A stretch of 59,284 nt of DNA from positions 1-59,284 of the forward strand of contig JAQTMM010000004.1 in the NCBI GenBank assembly GCA_028714335.1. The letters run 5' to 3'. The notes beneath the pieces are model-generated. The model had not been told where the DNA came from. It did no database searches and was given only the letters and a program-made list of their open reading frames with translations. Positions 24,710 through 32,217 of this stretch are shown here, in pieces. This stretch comes from Dehalococcoidales bacterium (lineage in GTDB: Bacteria; Chloroflexota; Dehalococcoidia; Dehalococcoidales; RBG-16-60-22). Numbering within the stretch: the first letter of the stretch is position 1; each line of letters starts with the position of its first letter. The translations under genes were made by a program, and so were the position numbers.

Positions 24710-24901
24710 AAAATAAAAAACCCAGGGTTTTTACGCCTGGGCTCAAATGTATACCGATAACTAATCTAGCTACGTTTGAAAAAGGGTGCAATGAGCCCTT
24801 GGCGACACGCCGGCCGATATGGCTACGTTCGTTGTGCTTATCCGGCTGCCCAAAAACTGAAAGCTCAAATGCACCGCATGGGTTTCCTTTCCTTTAGAAT
24901 C
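24710..24901 (-). ncRNA. Candidate attenuator leader RNA of the ABC-F gene
   Basis: A leader of about 190 bases should run from near 24901 to a terminator at 24741-24710. Four segments can pair in exclusive ways. Segment 1 (24875-24863, GGTGCATTTGAGC) lies over a tiny upstream ORF. Segment 2 (24798-24784, GGGCTCATTGCACCC) pairs with segment 1 by 6 plus 5 base pairs. Segment 3 (24745-24736, TGAGCCCAGG) can pair with segment 2 through GGGCTCA/TGAGCCC, or with segment 4 (24726-24721, CCTGGG) to form the terminator stem, followed by TTTTTTATTTT. A stalled ribosome over segment 1 would free segment 2, break the terminator and let ABC-F be transcribed. This is inferred from complementarity and not computed. 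Confidence 0.65.
24865..24879 (-). CDS. Upstream leader peptide MRCI of the attenuator
   Basis: The frame ATG-CGG-TGC-ATT-TGA encodes Met-Arg-Cys-Ile. A purine-rich GGAAAGGAAA lies 4 bases before it. The whole ORF overlaps segment 1 of the proposed attenuator. Such very short leader ORFs are used in known antibiotic-inducible leaders. Whether this one is translated is not known. Confidence 0.5.
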   Translation of the reverse strand: MRCI

Positions 24902-24907
24902 CAAAAG

Positions 24908-24936
24908 ATTATATTACACTGTATTTGGCATGTCAA
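24908..24936 (-). promoter_or_regulatory. Consensus promoter of the ABC-F leader
   Basis: On the minus strand TTGACA (24936-24931) and TATAAT (24913-24908) are both perfect and separated by exactly 17 bases. It is the strongest-looking promoter in the window. This fits a constitutively started transcript controlled by downstream attenuation. Confidence 0.85.
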
Positions 24937-25005
24937 TCATGACTATTTTATTGATGATATGATAACATGAAAGGAAATAACCCCTCGTAACAAGGAGGTA
25001 AATCC

Positions 25006-25608
25006 ATGGAAGAAAAAATAGTTTATTATGAGAAGCCGGGAGGCGAAGAAAATACCGAGACCACCTTAAAATTAGCTTTAGAACGCGCCAAAGCCCGCAA
25101 CATCAAAAAGATTATCCTTGCTTCAACACGAGGCGACACGGCACGTAAAGCCACCGCACTCTGGACGTCAAGCGGCATCAAGATAATTGTAATACCGCAC
25201 CAGTTCGGGTTTGCGGGCATGCATTTTCCGCCGGAACTGATTAAAGAACTGGAAGCGCAGGGGCACGTCGTCCACTTTGGGACGATGCTGTTTCACACCG
25301 AGCGTTTTTACAGCATGGATACGCCCACTATCATGGCGAACCTCCTGCGCACCTTTTGCCAGGGAATGAAGGTCTGTGTGGAAATTGTTTTAATGGCGGC
25401 TGACGCCGGGCTTGTAGATATCGGAGAACAGGTTATTGTGGTCAGCGGCTCGGGGAGGGGGGCGGATACCGCTGTAGTTGCTGTGGCTTCCACATCAACA
25501 CACCTAGCCGACCTGCATATCACCGAGGTTATCTGTAAGCCCCTCCAGACTAAGCAGGGACCGCCGCCGCCACCACCCGGGCAAGGTCCTCCACCCGGAC
25601 AGAAATAG
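25006..25608 (+). CDS. Stand-alone pyruvate-kinase alpha/beta (C-terminal) domain protein
   Basis: The 200-residue protein corresponds to the regulatory C domain of pyruvate kinase without its catalytic barrel. Segments that fit are NTETTLKLALERAKARNIKKIILASTRGDTARK near residues 16-48, then IIVIPHQFGF and the late VIVVSGSGRGADTAV. It ends in a low-complexity tail of Pro, Gly and Gln from about residue 184. The fold may bind a phosphorylated small molecule. A strong AAGGAGGT precedes the ATG. The hydrolase gene begins 26 bases later, so they may be co-transcribed. Confidence 0.75.
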   Translation: MEEKIVYYEKPGGEENTETTLKLALERAKARNIKKIILASTRGDTARKATALWTSSGIKIIVIPHQFGFAGMHFPPELIKELEAQGHVVHFGTMLFHTERFYSMDTPTIMANLLRTFCQGMKVCVEIVLMAADAGLVDIGEQVIVVSGSGRGADTAVVAVASTSTHLADLHITEVICKPLQTKQGPPPPPPGQGPPPGQK

Positions 25609-25634
25609 ACACGATAATTATTAGTGAGTCTGAC

Positions 25635-26540
25635 TTGAACAAGAGAACTAAAAAGATACTTAAGATAACGGCTATCGTTATCAGCGCGCTGCTGGTGATT
25701 TATGTAGGCCTCTCGGTGTACAGCGCCAAGGAGGTTATGGAAATACCCCGCCTTCCATTGGTGGACGTGGGGCAGGAGCTAGGTGTGCCTTTTCAAGACG
25801 TCTCCTTTCCCACCCGCGGCGACAACCTGACGCTCAAGGGGTGGTTTGCGCCCGGCGAGAGGGACGAGGTTATCATCATCCTGCACGGGGGCTTCCAGAA
25901 CCGCGTGGACGATAACGTGAATACGCTGGACCTGGTGCACGACCTGGCGCTGAAAGGCTATAACGTTTTGACTTATGACCTTAGGGGGAGGGGGGAATCG
26001 GAGGGGGCGTCCCGGGCACTTTCCTATATAGATGAGGACGTGGGCGGGGCGGTGGATTATGTGCAGAGCCGGGGCTTTAAAACAAAAAACATTTACCTGC
26101 TGGGTTTTTGTTCCGGGGCGGCGGCGGCTTGCATTTACGCCAGCCATAACGACGTGGGCAAGGTAATACTGGACGGCTGTTTCATCGACGTGCCGACAAT
26201 GCTCATCCGGCAGGCTAATTCGGTAGGAGTGCCGTCGTTCCTGGCGGCCAGCTTTATACCGGGGACTTATCTGTTTACGCGGATTATTTACCATTACGAT
26301 ATGGTCAACTGTATTGACGTTGTGCCGCTGATAAAGTGCCCGGTTTTATTTATCCATGAAGAGAATGACGAGTTCATTACGCTGGATGAGGTGGAGGCGC
26401 TCTTTAAAGCATCGACCAATCCCGCCAGCAGAATCTGGGAAGTGCCTGACGCCGAACACAGCCAGAGCTATAAAACGCACCCGCTGGAGTACATCGAAAA
26501 GGTTGATTACTTCCTGACGTCGCTTATAATTCCCTCATAA
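25635..26540 (+). CDS. Membrane-anchored alpha/beta hydrolase with Cys in the nucleophile position
   Basis: A membrane segment at residues about 9-29 anchors an alpha/beta hydrolase domain. The oxyanion HGG is at 84-86 and DLRGRGES at 115-122. The nucleophile elbow reads G157-F-C159-S-G161, with Cys where most family members have Ser, as in dienelactone hydrolases. The acid lies in HEENDEF and the His in DAEHSQS near the C terminus. The TTG start at 25635 has only a weak ribosome site. It follows the pyruvate-kinase-domain gene closely. The substrate cannot be inferred. Confidence 0.8.
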   Translation: MNKRTKKILKITAIVISALLVIYVGLSVYSAKEVMEIPRLPLVDVGQELGVPFQDVSFPTRGDNLTLKGWFAPGERDEVIIILHGGFQNRVDDNVNTLDLVHDLALKGYNVLTYDLRGRGESEGASRALSYIDEDVGGAVDYVQSRGFKTKNIYLLGFCSGAAAACIYASHNDVGKVILDGCFIDVPTMLIRQANSVGVPSFLAASFIPGTYLFTRIIYHYDMVNCIDVVPLIKCPVLFIHEENDEFITLDEVEALFKASTNPASRIWEVPDAEHSQSYKTHPLEYIEKVDYFLTSLIIPS

Positions 26541-26608
26541 ACCATCGGTTAAATATCGTCTGTATACTACATTTTAGCCTCAACTGTCTACGCATGTAAA
26601 ATTAATAC

Positions 26609-26637
26609 TTGCATTTCTTTGTGAAAATGCGTATTAT
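26609..26637 (+). promoter_or_regulatory. Probable promoter of the Lrp/AsnC gene
   Basis: TTGCAT (26609-26614) and TATTAT (26632-26637) are 17 bases apart, about 40 bases before the ATG, which has a GGAGGT ribosome site. Confidence 0.5.
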
Positions 26638-26675
26638 ATTATATTGTTCTCATGGGGATTTAGTGGAGGTACGCC

Positions 26676-27143
26676 ATGCTGGATGAATTAGGACAGAAAA
26701 TAATCAAAGAGCTGCAGGATGACGCCCGGCAGAGTTTCCGGGAAATCGGCAGGAAACTAAAGATATCCGAAGGGACGGTGCGCAACCGCGTCAAGAGCCT
26801 GGTCAGCACCGGCGCGATGAAAATCAGCGCCATACCCAACCCGGAAAGACTCGGGCTTAACTTTATGTGCGTCATGTGCATCGAGGTGAGGGTGGGCACC
26901 GCCGAAAAGGTAGAGGAACTGTTAATCAAAAGCCCCAACGTCTATTACCTGTGCGGCTGCACGGGCAACTACGATATCATTGGCGTGTTTCTCTTCCAGA
27001 GCCCCCGCGACTTCGACATTTTTGTTAAAGACGTCATCGCCAATATCCCGGATATCACACGGACCAGCACGCACGTAGTCATGCACGTTTCCCGCAGTCC
27101 CTGGGAACATAACCTGGATGTAGGCCCTCTAAACAAATCCTAA
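26676..27143 (+). CDS. Lrp/AsnC-family transcriptional regulator
   Basis: The 155-residue protein has an N-terminal helix-turn-helix, with LDELGQKIIKELQDDARQSF then GRKLKISEGTVRNRVKSL, up to about residue 48. A C-terminal RAM ligand-binding domain follows, seen in the strand VMCIEVRVGTAEKVEELL and in YYLCGCTGNYDIIGVF. These regulators sense amino acids or related metabolites as octamers. It is followed by a terminator and has no clear target gene, though the neighbouring hydrolase and propeller genes are candidates. Confidence 0.9.
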   Translation: MLDELGQKIIKELQDDARQSFREIGRKLKISEGTVRNRVKSLVSTGAMKISAIPNPERLGLNFMCVMCIEVRVGTAEKVEELLIKSPNVYYLCGCTGNYDIIGVFLFQSPRDFDIFVKDVIANIPDITRTSTHVVMHVSRSPWEHNLDVGPLNKS

Positions 27144-27158
27144 GAATCAAGTAAAGAA

Positions 27159-27197
27159 AGGCGCGCGGTTTTCAAGCATTATCGCGCGTCTTTTTAT
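27159..27197 (+). terminator. Terminator of the Lrp/AsnC gene
   Basis: A GC-rich stem (GGCGCGCG with CGCGCGTC, containing one mismatch) is followed by five T at 27190-27195, between the regulator and the propeller gene. Confidence 0.75.
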
Positions 27198-27243
27198 TGA
27201 CTTGGCTGACAGTTTCAGCATATCATCTTGTTTGGAGAGAGGT

Positions 27244-28557
27244 ATGGCTGAAATCCAGAAAAATCCCGAAGAAAAACGCAAAGAGGAATACGACGCCAAA
27301 AGAAAAGCGGCAAGAAAACGCCGCTGGGTGATTACTTTAAGCATCATCGGGGTTTTTTGCCTGGTCATCTCGCTATTGAGCCTTGTACAATGCACCGACC
27401 TGATTATTCGTGTTGCGGGAGAGGTGAAATCGGACCCCGGTTATAATGAATGGGCGATGTTCCACCGCGACCTGCTGCATTCCGGCACTGACGGCAGTTC
27501 CACCACCGCGCCGCAGGGCAACCTCAAGTGGACTTTTACCGCCGGCGACGCCATCCATTCTTCACCGGCTGTTTGCGGCGGCAGGGTATATGTAGGTTCC
27601 AGAGACGGGTATCTTTATACGCTGGACGCGCAAACCGGCGAAATTGTCTGGACATTTAAAACGGGCAGCTGGGTGGAGGCATCGCCACTGGTGGTTGACG
27701 GCATTGTTTACTGCGCCTCTACCGACGGCAATTTTTACGCCCTGGACGCCGAGACAGGTGGAAAGCTCTGGTCGTTCGATACGGCTTCAAGCATCAGGTC
27801 GACCCCGGCTATTGCCGACGGCGTAGCGTATTTTGGGTGCGACAATTATAAGTTCTACGCCGTGGATTTGACCACCGGCCTGGAACTATGGCATATGTCA
27901 ACCGAAGGACAGATAACCGGGTCGCCGGCGGTGGATAAAGGCATCGTCCTCTTTGGCTCCGTCGGCAACATGTTTTACTCCCTAAATGCCAAGTCCGGCG
28001 ACGCCCGGATTCAATTCGACGCTAAAACCCCCGTTTACTCCTCACCGGCAATACAGAACGGCATCGCATACTTCACCGACGGGCGCGGGTTGTTTATAGC
28101 AATGGATATTACGGCGAGGAACTGGTGGCTGGAAAATATGTTCCGGAATTACTGGAACACGCTTTATGCCTATGGCTTAATGCCCAAGCCTTCGCCGCGC
28201 TCCGGTTTTATCTGGGGCGTTGCGCTGGGGGTAGATACGCGGTCGGTTTCCTCACCGTCACTGGCGGGGAACTACGCCTACGTTGGGTCGGGGACAAAGC
28301 TGTTCTCGATTAATGTCATTGGTTATAACATACAGTGGGAGTTCACTACCAACGGCGACGTCACTTCTTCACCGGCAGTGGCTAACGGCGTGGTTTATGT
28401 CGGCAGTGAGGACGGGCATATATATGCTGTCGATACCACCACCGGCTTACTGCTGTGGGATTACGCAACCGGCGGGCAGGTATCATCCTCACCCGCCATC
28501 GTTAACGGCTTATTATATGTGGGCTCGATGGACGGCACGCTTTATTGTTTTGAGTAA
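27244..28557 (+). CDS. Membrane-anchored PQQ-like beta-propeller repeat protein
   Basis: The ATG at 27244 follows GGAGAGAGG and gives 437 residues. A very charged N-terminal stretch (residues 1-29, many Lys, Arg and Glu) precedes one membrane helix (about 30-50), so the rest is outside the cell. The outer part is a series of PQQ-enzyme-type blades with the pattern SSPAVxxGxVYVGSxDGxLYALDxxTGxxxW, seen at least six times. This is a BamB-like or dehydrogenase-like propeller without enzyme signatures, probably a scaffold for protein contacts. An earlier in-frame start at 27202 lacks a ribosome site. Confidence 0.85.
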   Translation: MAEIQKNPEEKRKEEYDAKRKAARKRRWVITLSIIGVFCLVISLLSLVQCTDLIIRVAGEVKSDPGYNEWAMFHRDLLHSGTDGSSTTAPQGNLKWTFTAGDAIHSSPAVCGGRVYVGSRDGYLYTLDAQTGEIVWTFKTGSWVEASPLVVDGIVYCASTDGNFYALDAETGGKLWSFDTASSIRSTPAIADGVAYFGCDNYKFYAVDLTTGLELWHMSTEGQITGSPAVDKGIVLFGSVGNMFYSLNAKSGDARIQFDAKTPVYSSPAIQNGIAYFTDGRGLFIAMDITARNWWLENMFRNYWNTLYAYGLMPKPSPRSGFIWGVALGVDTRSVSSPSLAGNYAYVGSGTKLFSINVIGYNIQWEFTTNGDVTSSPAVANGVVYVGSEDGHIYAVDTTTGLLLWDYATGGQVSSSPAIVNGLLYVGSMDGTLYCFE

Positions 28558-28566
28558 CCCCGCGCG

Positions 28567-29340
28567 TTAGTCCTTAGCCCCCGGGCCGCGGTAGTTTTGC
28601 TTTAGCTTTTTACTCATCTCCACCGTCCTTTTGGTCACTTCTTTAATAAAGCCTTCCCGCCCCAGTTTGAACCAGTAAGGCTCCCACTCCATTTCTTTAA
28701 GGTTATCAATCAGGGGAGAAATGGTGTCAAAGGGGAAGGAGATAATAATCAAGCCTTCCGGTAAAGCGCGCCGGGCTTTCATACTAAAGCCTAAACCACT
28801 GACGGTATAATTGATTTCGCCGCTCAAGTAGGGGTGGGCGTATATCCAGGCGCAGGCAAGGCAGGTTGAGCCTTTGGCGTTCCACATCTTGCCGTCGGAA
28901 AAGCTGCCGGCTCTAAGCAGTATTTCCGCCTGCCTGGTATCGGCGATGAAGATAAGCAAATCAGGATCGAAGGTCATCTTGTCTAAAGAGGCGTGGCTGA
29001 TATAAGGGGCGGAGTCCAGAGGCAGGTGGGGCACATAATCGTAAATCCTGCGGTTGGCGCCGGCATTTTTGAACATGGAGAAGATGGGGCCCAGTTGGCC
29101 GCTGTACATGATGGGCGGGTAATCCATAAATCCCACCACCTGCTCGCCGCACTGGATGTTGGCTTTGGTAAGGCAAAACGGCTGGCCGGTCTGGGCTTCC
29201 TTAAGGCATTCGCACAGCGCTATCTGTTTTTTTATCTCTTTACTATCCTGCGGTTTCTCCAGCGAAAACTTTACTGCCACGGGTTTATATTTAAACTTGA
29301 ACCCATCGAATATTTTATAATCCAGTTTTTTCTTTGCCAT
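28567..29340 (-). CDS. DUF169 family protein
   Basis: The 257-residue protein has features of DUF169. These are a VAVKFSLEKP strand near residues 21-30, a cysteine-containing LCECLKEAQTGQPFCLT stretch near 42-58, LLIFIADTRQAEILLRA in the middle, and the late STCLACAWIYAHPYLSG. Members are common in strict anaerobes and methanogens, and their role is unknown. Four or five cysteines could bind metal. It is convergent with the propeller gene and has its own AAAGGAGGGG ribosome site. Confidence 0.8.
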   Translation of the reverse strand: MAKKKLDYKIFDGFKFKYKPVAVKFSLEKPQDSKEIKKQIALCECLKEAQTGQPFCLTKANIQCGEQVVGFMDYPPIMYSGQLGPIFSMFKNAGANRRIYDYVPHLPLDSAPYISHASLDKMTFDPDLLIFIADTRQAEILLRAGSFSDGKMWNAKGSTCLACAWIYAHPYLSGEINYTVSGLGFSMKARRALPEGLIIISFPFDTISPLIDNLKEMEWEPYWFKLGREGFIKEVTKRTVEMSKKLKQNYRGPGAKD

Positions 29341-29462
29341 TGAAGTTCCCCTCCTTTGCGCCGATTATAACAACTATGTACTCACACTACAAACAAGACG
29401 ATGCGGTGCGGGGCATTCAAGGCTGTTGACGCTGGATTGGTTTTAAGGCTATCATCTGGAAT

Positions 29463-30188
29463 ATGCACCGCTTTTTAGTCGAGCAAGTTCAGAGCGATAA
29501 AGCCGCGCTGACCGACGCCGCCCAACTGCACCACCTCCGCGACGTACTGCGCTTAAAGACCGGCGACGCCATAGTTGTGTTTGACGGCGCGGGGAAAGAG
29601 TTTAGCGGGGTTATTACTTCCATTAATAATAAGCAGGCGGTGTTTAAGGTGACTCCGTTAAAAACAAAGGGGGGAAAAGGGGTGGCGGTAACAATAGCCT
29701 GCGCGATACCCAAAGGCAGCCACCTTGACGACGTCATTGATAACCTGACGCAGTTGGGGGTAAAGCGCATTATCCCGATGCGGACGGACCGGGTGGTGGT
29801 GAAGCTTGATGATGTAAAGGGGGAAGCCAGACTAAAGCGCTGGCAGAAAATCGCACAGAGCGCCGCCCGGCAGTGCCAGCGTAGCGAAGTCCCGGTCATT
29901 GACGCGGTGACGGACTTTAAAAAAGTAATTCAGGATTCACAACAATACGACCTAAAGCTTATCCCGCACCTTGCCGGCAAGCGCAACCTGATTAAGGAAG
30001 TTTTGAGTAAAACCAAGCCAAAGAACATCATCGTGGTGATTGGGCCGGAGGGGGACTTTACGCCCGCGGAGGTTCAAGAGGCTTTAGGTAACGGTTTTAC
30101 TCCCGTGTCTTTAGGGGATACTGTCTTACGCGTTGCCACCGCCGCCGTTGCCGTGACGGCTTATATCAGGTTTGCTCTGGATAGTTGA
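29463..30188 (+). CDS. rsmE: 16S rRNA (uracil(1498)-N(3))-methyltransferase
   Basis: RsmE methylates U1498 of 16S rRNA near the decoding site. The 241-residue protein has the N-terminal PUA-like start HRFLVEQVQ and HHLRDVLRLKTGD, and a SPOUT methyltransferase domain. Its knot residues are VIGPEGDFTPAEV and SLGDTVLRVATAAVAVTAY, both classic for RsmE. Length is normal. It reads rightward between leftward DUF169 and DUF1003 genes. The ribosome site is weak. Confidence 0.95.
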   Translation: MHRFLVEQVQSDKAALTDAAQLHHLRDVLRLKTGDAIVVFDGAGKEFSGVITSINNKQAVFKVTPLKTKGGKGVAVTIACAIPKGSHLDDVIDNLTQLGVKRIIPMRTDRVVVKLDDVKGEARLKRWQKIAQSAARQCQRSEVPVIDAVTDFKKVIQDSQQYDLKLIPHLAGKRNLIKEVLSKTKPKNIIVVIGPEGDFTPAEVQEALGNGFTPVSLGDTVLRVATAAVAVTAYIRFALDS

Positions 30189-30227
30189 TAGTTTGCTGGA
30201 TTTCCCATTAAGTTGGCAACGATATTT

Positions 30228-30938
30228 TTACTGTTTCCGTTTATTGACTAGTTGTTCCATAAGCTCTGTCTGGACTTCCTGTATCTCCAGGAGCCGCTGC
30301 CATTGAGTTAGGAGCAGGTGGTCTATCTTCTCATGCAGGTGCCGGATTTCCAGTTCTGCCTTAAGGTTAACCCGGTAATCGTGTTCCGACCTTAGCCTGT
30401 CTTTGGCTTCCTGGCGGTTCTGGCTCATCATTATCACCGGAGCCTGAACGGCGGCGATACACGAAAGAATCAAGTTCAAAAGAATGAAGGGATAAGGGTC
30501 GAAGGGTTTTTGAATCAGTACTACGGTGTTGATACCAATCCAGATAAATAGCGCAGCAAAAAAAATACAGATAAAGCGCCAGCTGCCGGCGTATTCGGCT
30601 ACCTTATCCGCCATGCGCTCGCCAAAGGTCAGCTTACGGTTAAATTCAGCGTTGATGTTGGTAGATACAAGTTCATGCTCCTTGAGGCTTTTTATAACCT
30701 GCTCTTCCAGAACCGTAATATCGCCCTTGCCTTTAGCCAACACATCCTTGACATATTCTTCCCTGAAATGATTAAGGTCGGTAATACATATGAAACCTGT
30801 TGAAGACCAGTCGGGGTGTGTTTTCTTAATTAACTCTACGATGGGTTCACGGACAATTGCCGCCGGCACAACATTACTTAATTTCTTTTTCAACTGACAA
30901 ATCTGGCAAATGACTGTTGCCTCTTGTTTGTTCGGCAT
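30228..30938 (-). CDS. DUF1003 membrane protein with N-terminal Cys pair
   Basis: The 236-residue protein has the DUF1003 core: GERMADKVAEYAGSWRFICIF, two membrane helices around residues 119-170, and then the RQEAKDRLRSEHDYRVNLKAELEI segment followed by a coiled coil. Before it, residues 9-17 carry VICQICQLKK, a CxxC pair that may bind metal with later residues. The first 100 residues are cytoplasmic. Function of the family is unknown. A GGAGGT ribosome site precedes the ATG. Confidence 0.85.
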   Translation of the reverse strand: MPNKQEATVICQICQLKKKLSNVVPAAIVREPIVELIKKTHPDWSSTGFICITDLNHFREEYVKDVLAKGKGDITVLEEQVIKSLKEHELVSTNINAEFNRKLTFGERMADKVAEYAGSWRFICIFFAALFIWIGINTVVLIQKPFDPYPFILLNLILSCIAAVQAPVIMMSQNRQEAKDRLRSEHDYRVNLKAELEIRHLHEKIDHLLLTQWQRLLEIQEVQTELMEQLVNKRKQ

Positions 30939-30983
30939 AATAATTACCTCCGCTTTTTTATAACGAAAGCTGGAAAACCTGAT

Positions 30984-31592
30984 TTACTTCCCCGTTACCG
31001 GGTGGGTAAAGTGGTAGGGCACGTTGCCGCGGTGGCAGGGGTAGGGATGAAAAGCGGTCGGCGGCTGATCGGCGTCGGGGAGGGGCATCCAACCCATTTC
31101 CGGGAGGTTAAGCCAGCCCTGTTCAACCGGCGAGCAGAAGGTGTTGTTCCAGTAGAGTTTGCTGAACAGCCATTTGCCGTTTTCTTTAACGTACTTGTTT
31201 TCGTAGTAACCGTGCAGAAACTCCTGCCGCGGTAAAGCGCCGTAGGGCTTGGCCTCGAAGAGCCAGGTCTGCCAGCGCCCCGTAGCCGTCTTGCCGTCGG
31301 ATCCAACGTTAACCACCCCGCCGATTTGCATGACGACGAACTGCATCCACAGCGGCGACTGGCGGTTGCCCCCGCCCGCAAACATGTCCCAGTAAATGCG
31401 CCGTATGCCCTGCTTGCCTTTGAAAAGCCCGTGGTCGGCGATTTCCACCGACTCGGCGTTTTCAGAGAAAAGGTCAATGATTTCCGCCCACATATTATTA
31501 TCGAAGTAGTAGCCGTATATCTTTTGCAGGTTCTCTATCTCCTGGATGTCTTCCTGGAGCTGTACCTGCTTTTCTAAATCTTCCAGATTCAT
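30984..31592 (-). CDS. NTF2-like (SnoaL-type) protein, paralog 3
   Basis: The start ATG at 31592 gives 202 residues and aligns with the starts of its two upstream paralogs. The open frame extends further, but into sequence shared with the previous gene's end. An N-terminal coiled helix (LEDLEKQVQLQEDIQEIENLQK) leads into IYGYYFDNNMWAEIIDLFSENAESVEIADHG, the first helices and strand of an NTF2/SnoaL cone fold. The C terminus ends in HPVTGK, as in its siblings. Ligand or enzymatic role is unknown. Confidence 0.75.
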   Translation of the reverse strand: MNLEDLEKQVQLQEDIQEIENLQKIYGYYFDNNMWAEIIDLFSENAESVEIADHGLFKGKQGIRRIYWDMFAGGGNRQSPLWMQFVVMQIGGVVNVGSDGKTATGRWQTWLFEAKPYGALPRQEFLHGYYENKYVKENGKWLFSKLYWNNTFCSPVEQGWLNLPEMGWMPLPDADQPPTAFHPYPCHRGNVPYHFTHPVTGK

Positions 31593-31608
31593 CTTGCACC
31601 GCCTTGAT

Positions 31609-32202
31609 TTATTTGCCCGTGACCGGGTGCTTAAAGGGGTAGGGCACATGATAACCGGAGGGGTAGGGATGATATGCCGTAGCCGGGGCATCGGCGTGGG
31701 GAAAGGGAGTATCGGAGAGCTTGGGGATTTTTAAGAAACCGCTTTCATAAGATGTCCAATAAATGATGTTCCAGTGCAGTTTCTTAAAGTACCACCGTCC
31801 GTTTTCCTTGACGTAAACGTTGTCGTAAACGCCGAACTCCCAGGTCTGCTTTTTGGTTCCGCCGAAGGGACGGCACTCGAAGGCGGGGGTATACCAGCGC
31901 CCGGTGGCCGTCTTGCCGTCCGGCGCGATATCCACAACACCCTGCGACTGCATAATCTCAAAGAACATCCAGCCAGGACGCTGCATGCCCACCATGCCGC
32001 CGTACATCCGGCTGACCGCGCCCTTGCCGCGGAACACGCCGTGGTCGGTAATCTCCACCGACTCTACGTTTTCCGAAAAGAGGTCCATGACCTCCTGATA
32101 CATGCCGAGGTCGAAGTAATAGCCGTATATCTTCTGGAGGTATTCAATTTCCTGAATGTCCTCCAGCCGGGTAACCTGTTTTTCCAGTTCTTCCAGTGTC
32201 AT
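31609..32202 (-). CDS. NTF2-like (SnoaL-type) protein, paralog 2
   Basis: The 197-residue middle copy shares the coiled-coil start (LEELEKQVTRLEDIQEIEYLQK), IYGYYFDLGMYQEVMDLFSENVESVEITDHGVF, the GRWYTPAFE strand, VYVKENGRWYFKKLHWN, and the ending PYPFKHPVTGK. It is about half identical by eye to paralog 3. The pocket-lining residues differ, which suggests related but distinct ligands, or heteromer partners. A GAGG ribosome site is present. It lies 16 bases downstream of paralog 1 and 16 upstream of paralog 3. Confidence 0.75.
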   Translation of the reverse strand: MTLEELEKQVTRLEDIQEIEYLQKIYGYYFDLGMYQEVMDLFSENVESVEITDHGVFRGKGAVSRMYGGMVGMQRPGWMFFEIMQSQGVVDIAPDGKTATGRWYTPAFECRPFGGTKKQTWEFGVYDNVYVKENGRWYFKKLHWNIIYWTSYESGFLKIPKLSDTPFPHADAPATAYHPYPSGYHVPYPFKHPVTGK

Positions 32203-32217
32203 TAGTTCAACCTCTTT

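Noticed and set aside
24710-24901. 6S RNA or T-box for the ABC-F leader
   Set aside because: The length fits 6S RNA, but no long closing stem pairs the two ends and no T-box AGGGTGGNACCGCG is present. The leader-ORF attenuator explains the elements better.
24776-24970. A 64-codon plus-strand ORF over the ABC-F leader
   Set aside because: It lies exactly over the minus-strand promoter, leader ORF and terminator of the ABC-F leader, has no ribosome site and no family resemblance.
30995-31477. A 160-codon minus-strand ORF inside the NTF2-like gene
   Set aside because: It is a shifted-frame shadow with Arg- and Ala-rich low-quality composition. The NTF2-like frame explains the sequence.
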